From Malonomonas sp036526255 (GTDB lineage: Bacteria > Desulfobacterota > Desulfuromonadia > Desulfuromonadales > Geopsychrobacteraceae): 64,000 nt of DNA. Under the pieces are notes generated by a model. That model was given only the letters and a program-made list of their open reading frames with translations, was not told the DNA's origin and did no database searches. Of this stretch, positions 61,436-64,000 are shown one piece after another; within the stretch, counting starts at the first letter, position 1; every line of letters starts with the position of its first letter. The DNA is taken from the NCBI GenBank assembly GCA_036526255.1, contig DATCYW010000013.1:1-64000 (forward strand), given 5' to 3'. The translations under genes were made by a program, and so were the position numbers.

Positions 61436-61885
61436 TCAGTTTTCCAACGCACCAGCGTTACGTTCGGTAACCAATCGCTGTCGTGCGTCTGCGGTTAAAT
61501 CAGCCAGGGTTATTGAGGCGAGAAAAGTTCGGATCTGATTGCCAAGCCCCTGCCAGACCGAATGGGTCGCACACTCCAGGGTACACTTGCAACTGCCATC
61601 AGCCTCCATACAAGAGACCGGCACCAGCGTTTCCTCGACCGTATCGATAATCTCATCAACCCGAATTTCTGCCGCCGGCCGCGCCAAGACATAACCACCA
61701 CCTGGGCCACGGACACTCTTGACAATCTCGCCACGACGCATTTTCACAAACAACTGCTCAAGATAGTTCAGTGAAATATTCTCTCGCGAAGAGATCTCCT
61801 TTATCGACACCGGCTCGCCATCACTGGTCAAGCTCAGACTGACGAGGGCACGCACAGCATATTGCGCTTTGGTCGACATGCGCAT
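61436..61885 (-). CDS. iscR: Rrf2/IscR-family regulator
   Basis: A 149-residue regulator starting MRMSTKAQYAVRAL at ATG 61885, which shares a base with the cysE stop. It has the winged helix with the recognition segment ENISLNYLEQLFVKMRRGEIV and the cysteine loop CMEADGSCKCTLEC for a cluster. IscR-type proteins repress iron-sulfur genes when their own cluster is filled. A matching operator lies at the operon promoter (62697-62721). Confidence 0.9.
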   Translation of the reverse strand: MRMSTKAQYAVRALVSLSLTSDGEPVSIKEISSRENISLNYLEQLFVKMRRGEIVKSVRGPGGGYVLARPAAEIRVDEIIDTVEETLVPVSCMEADGSCKCTLECATHSVWQGLGNQIRTFLASITLADLTADARQRLVTERNAGALEN

Positions 61886-62586
61886 CAGGCCGTCTCCACC
61901 TGATCGGCTTGCTGTTCGCGACGGGCTAATTCTGTTTTCAGTTGCTGCTGTTCCAATTTGAGCGCCTGCACTTTGTCTTCGAGTGAATGAATCTGGTCCA
62001 TCATGCACTTGACTGCGTTGGCCACCGGATCGGGCAGTTTGTCGTGTTCAAGATCAAAGCCTGCCGGCTTCTCCCCTGACATGACGACCCGACCAGGGAT
62101 GCCGACGACGGTCGCGCTTTCGGGGACTTCCTTGACGACCACGGAATTGGAACCGACCTTGCTGTTGTCACCAACCTTGAACGGGCCCAGAATCTTGGCA
62201 CCGGAGCCAACAACGACGTTATTCCCTAATGTCGGATGACGTTTCTCTTTGGCCCAGGAGGTTCCACCAAGGGTCACCCCGTGGTAGAGGGTACAGTTCT
62301 CACCGATTTCTGCCGTCTCGCCGATGACGACGCCCATGCCGTGATCAATAAAAAACCCCCGGCCGATCTTGGCGCCGGGATGGATTTCGATACCGGTAAA
62401 AAAACGCCCCAGATGCGAGGTGAACCGACCGAGAAAGAAGAACTGGTTGATCCAGAACCAATGCGCCAGGCGATAAAACAGCATGGCGTGAAAACCCGGG
62501 TAGCAGAAAACTATCTCCAGCACATTTCGAACCGCCGGATCACGTTCAAAAACCGCTTTCAAATCATCCTTGAGATGAATGAACAT
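61885..62586 (-). CDS. cysE: Serine O-acetyltransferase
   Basis: A 233-residue CysE. The left-handed beta-helix repeats include GIEIHPGAKIGRGFFIDHGM and GSNSVVVKEVPESATVVGIP. It makes O-acetylserine, the precursor of cysteine. The C-terminus is a charged coiled coil. ATG 62586 has GGGAGG upstream. Leads the operon and couples cysteine supply to iron-sulfur assembly. Confidence 0.94.
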   Translation of the reverse strand: MFIHLKDDLKAVFERDPAVRNVLEIVFCYPGFHAMLFYRLAHWFWINQFFFLGRFTSHLGRFFTGIEIHPGAKIGRGFFIDHGMGVVIGETAEIGENCTLYHGVTLGGTSWAKEKRHPTLGNNVVVGSGAKILGPFKVGDNSKVGSNSVVVKEVPESATVVGIPGRVVMSGEKPAGFDLEHDKLPDPVANAVKCMMDQIHSLEDKVQALKLEQQQLKTELARREQQADQVETA

Positions 62587-62688
62587 CTGCGTCCTCCCGA
62601 ATTATAGTTGTAATGAACCGTTGCTATCGACGGTCAGCGAATATTATTTACAATGGGATTTTTTCTCATTTGCGGTGCAACGAGACAG

Positions 62689-62721
62689 AAATTATCATAC
62701 CTGAGCATTTCTGTCAATTAC
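62689..62721 (-). promoter_or_regulatory. Promoter with IscR-type site for the cysE-iscR-nifS-nifU operon
   Basis: Minus strand TTGACA (62712-62717), 17 bases, TAATTT (62689-62694). The 25 bases 62697-62721 fit the type 1 IscR pattern (GAC, then GAAAT, then CAGGTAT), overlapping the -35 element. The site is consistent with autoregulation by the Rrf2 protein of the operon. Confidence 0.55.
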
Positions 62722-62769
62722 TTAAGAAGTGATTTAGTCAGGTATTTTAAGGCGGGTTTCGGTCAGTTA

Positions 62770-64000
62770 TTACAGCGTTTTCGGCAGACAGAAGGTAAAG
62801 CGACTCCCCTGCCCAAGGCTGCTTTCAGCCCAGATTCGACCATGGTGAGCTTCAATGATTTTTTTACAGATAGACAGACCCAGACCGTTCCCCGGTTGCC
62901 CGTCTGGACTGGCAGAGCAGACATACTCATCGAACAGATGCGCCAGCACCTCGGGTTCGATCCCCGGTCCACTGTCATCAATCGAAATTCTCGCTTCAAG
63001 ATCGTTATCCGTCAACGACAGTTTGATCGTACCGCCGTTCGGCGTAAATTTCAGTGCATTGCTGACGATATTGTAAAAGACTCGACGAATCCCCTCTTCA
63101 TCGCACAGAACAGGCAGCTTGTCGCACATGCAGCTCACCTCCATGCGGATCGCGCGCTTGCGCAACAGAGGCACAATCTCGCTGTGAACGATTTTGAGGA
63201 TACTGCAGATATCCTGCTCAGCCATCTTCAGTTCAAAACGACCCGCTTCAATCCGCGAATAGTCGAGCAGGTTGTTCGCCATATCGACTAAACGTCGACT
63301 GCCGGTCATCAGCCCGCCCATGATTTCGTTCTGCTCGAGAGACAGATTCTCCCCCTCAGTTTCGCTCAGCAGCAGACAGTAGCCGTCGACAACCGAAACA
63401 AGCACCCGCAGATCGTGAGCAGCCATCCCCAGCAAAGCAGAACGCTCGCGCCCCGCCGGGCTGTCAGGATCACAACCGGAAGGCAGAACAACAACTCCCT
63501 TTTCCTGCTCGACCTGACGCAGCTCTTTCATCTTCAGAGCACTGGTTGCCACATTGGCGACCATCTGGCAAAAGGATATTTCCTCTTCCGTAAAACCGCC
63601 GATAGAGCCAGCGGTGCGCAACACCAGCACCCCGACCGTTCGCTGGCGATCCACCATCGGCAGAACCATAAGCGAATCAAAACCGAGCTTTTCAATATAG
63701 GGGAGGACGTGCTCCATCAACGGATGCCGATGAATGTCGTCAATCAGCAAAGGACGCCCGGTGCGGATTGTCTCCTTTATCTCTGGATACTTTTCCAAGT
63801 CGATGCGCAACCCATTGACACCGACATCATCACTGGATGCCAGCACATAGCCAAACTCAGAATTCTCACGAATCATGGTGATCGAACAACGCCGCACAGC
63901 GATAACCTGACTGATCGAGATCACGACACGCTGCAGGATATCGCTGGTATCAAGATCGGCCAAAGCCAGATTCGACAAACTGGCGAGGTAAGTAAAATCA
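62770..64000 (-). CDS. GAF-domain sensor histidine kinase, N-terminus off the window
   Basis: The frame is open to base 64000 (reading ...DFTYLASLSNLALAD), so more N-terminal sequence lies outside. A GAF domain (about residues 20-160 of the visible part) is followed by AAHDLRVLVSVVDGY with the likely phospho-histidine and an ATPase domain (NALKFTPNGG, DDSGPGIEP, GNGLGLSICKKII). No membrane segment is visible. No regulator is adjacent in the window; the signal is unknown. It lies upstream of the cysE operon on the same strand. Confidence 0.85.
   Translation of the reverse strand, partial: DFTYLASLSNLALADLDTSDILQRVVISISQVIAVRRCSITMIRENSEFGYVLASSDDVGVNGLRIDLEKYPEIKETIRTGRPLLIDDIHRHPLMEHVLPYIEKLGFDSLMVLPMVDRQRTVGVLVLRTAGSIGGFTEEEISFCQMVANVATSALKMKELRQVEQEKGVVVLPSGCDPDSPAGRERSALLGMAAHDLRVLVSVVDGYCLLLSETEGENLSLEQNEIMGGLMTGSRRLVDMANNLLDYSRIEAGRFELKMAEQDICSILKIVHSEIVPLLRKRAIRMEVSCMCDKLPVLCDEEGIRRVFYNIVSNALKFTPNGGTIKLSLTDNDLEARISIDDSGPGIEPEVLAHLFDEYVCSASPDGQPGNGLGLSICKKIIEAHHGRIWAESSLGQGSRFTFCLPKTL

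Noticed and set aside
1..64000. CRISPR arrays, insertion sequences or prophage genes
   Set aside because: No regularly spaced repeats, transposase or phage structural genes were seen anywhere in the window.

Overview
The window reads as chromosomal DNA of an anaerobic deltaproteobacterium, most likely of the Desulfuromonas/Geobacter lineage. Supporting features are a GeoRSP peptide cluster (a family known mainly from Geobacter relatives), a very large NAD-glutamate dehydrogenase, a B12-dependent ribonucleotide reductase, a YedE selenium-type transporter, and many sigma-54 response regulators. I see no insertion sequences, prophage or CRISPR array. Most genes lie on the minus strand in long, tightly overlapping operons.

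Region 1 (1-9449, minus) is a mycofactocin operon. A sigma-54 promoter reads into mftA (39-residue precursor ending IDGICGVY), mftB, mftC, an OYE/FadH-type oxidoreductase, a FixABCX-like electron-transfer-flavoprotein module (EtfA, FixC, FixX, EtfB), the glycosyltransferase mftF, and a further radical SAM gene that runs off the left edge. No MftD or MftE homologue is visible. Region 2 (9718-12587, plus) holds a Nudix hydrolase, an MFS transporter and an orphan DctP-type binding protein.

Region 3 (12686-27988) looks like the user side of the cofactor. It has two iron-type alcohol dehydrogenases, a GldA-like dehydrogenase, a MoxR/VWA pair, two related PAS kinases, one sigma-54 response regulator and another radical SAM/SPASM enzyme. 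It also has a 74-residue Cys-rich protein ending GDGVCGGY, very like the MftA tail. A divergent operon encodes a DUF4242 protein, an AmiS/UreI channel and a radical SAM maturase. Four -24/-12 promoters (mftA, both iron alcohol dehydrogenases, DUF4242) are accompanied upstream by copies of a 17-bp motif related to TGTAGAGAAATTCCACA. At three of the four, one copy sits 72-73 bp from the -24 element, so I infer one sigma-54 regulon joining cofactor synthesis, dehydrogenases and electron disposal.

Region 4 (27999-41620) is housekeeping: tmRNA, smpB, rseC, an amidohydrolase, panC, panB, glutamate dehydrogenase, rsmA, DUF2062, tsaD, phoH and a small lipoprotein. Region 5 (41644-51608, minus) is the GeoRSP cluster: an 18-residue precursor peptide ending HPC, radical SAM and SPASM proteins, a PqqD-like protein, YedE, a class V aminotransferase, and a set of exported proteins (PhnD-like, two beta-helix, two unknown) beside a sigma-54 regulator.

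Region 6 (51764-64000) has an NrdR-box-controlled nrdJ, a UMF1 transporter, a RelA/SpoT-domain synthetase and a tail-less paralogue of the GDGVCGGY protein. It ends with an iron-sulfur/cysteine operon (cysE, iscR-like, nifS, nifU, then mnmA and mtaB) and a GAF histidine kinase cut by the right edge.
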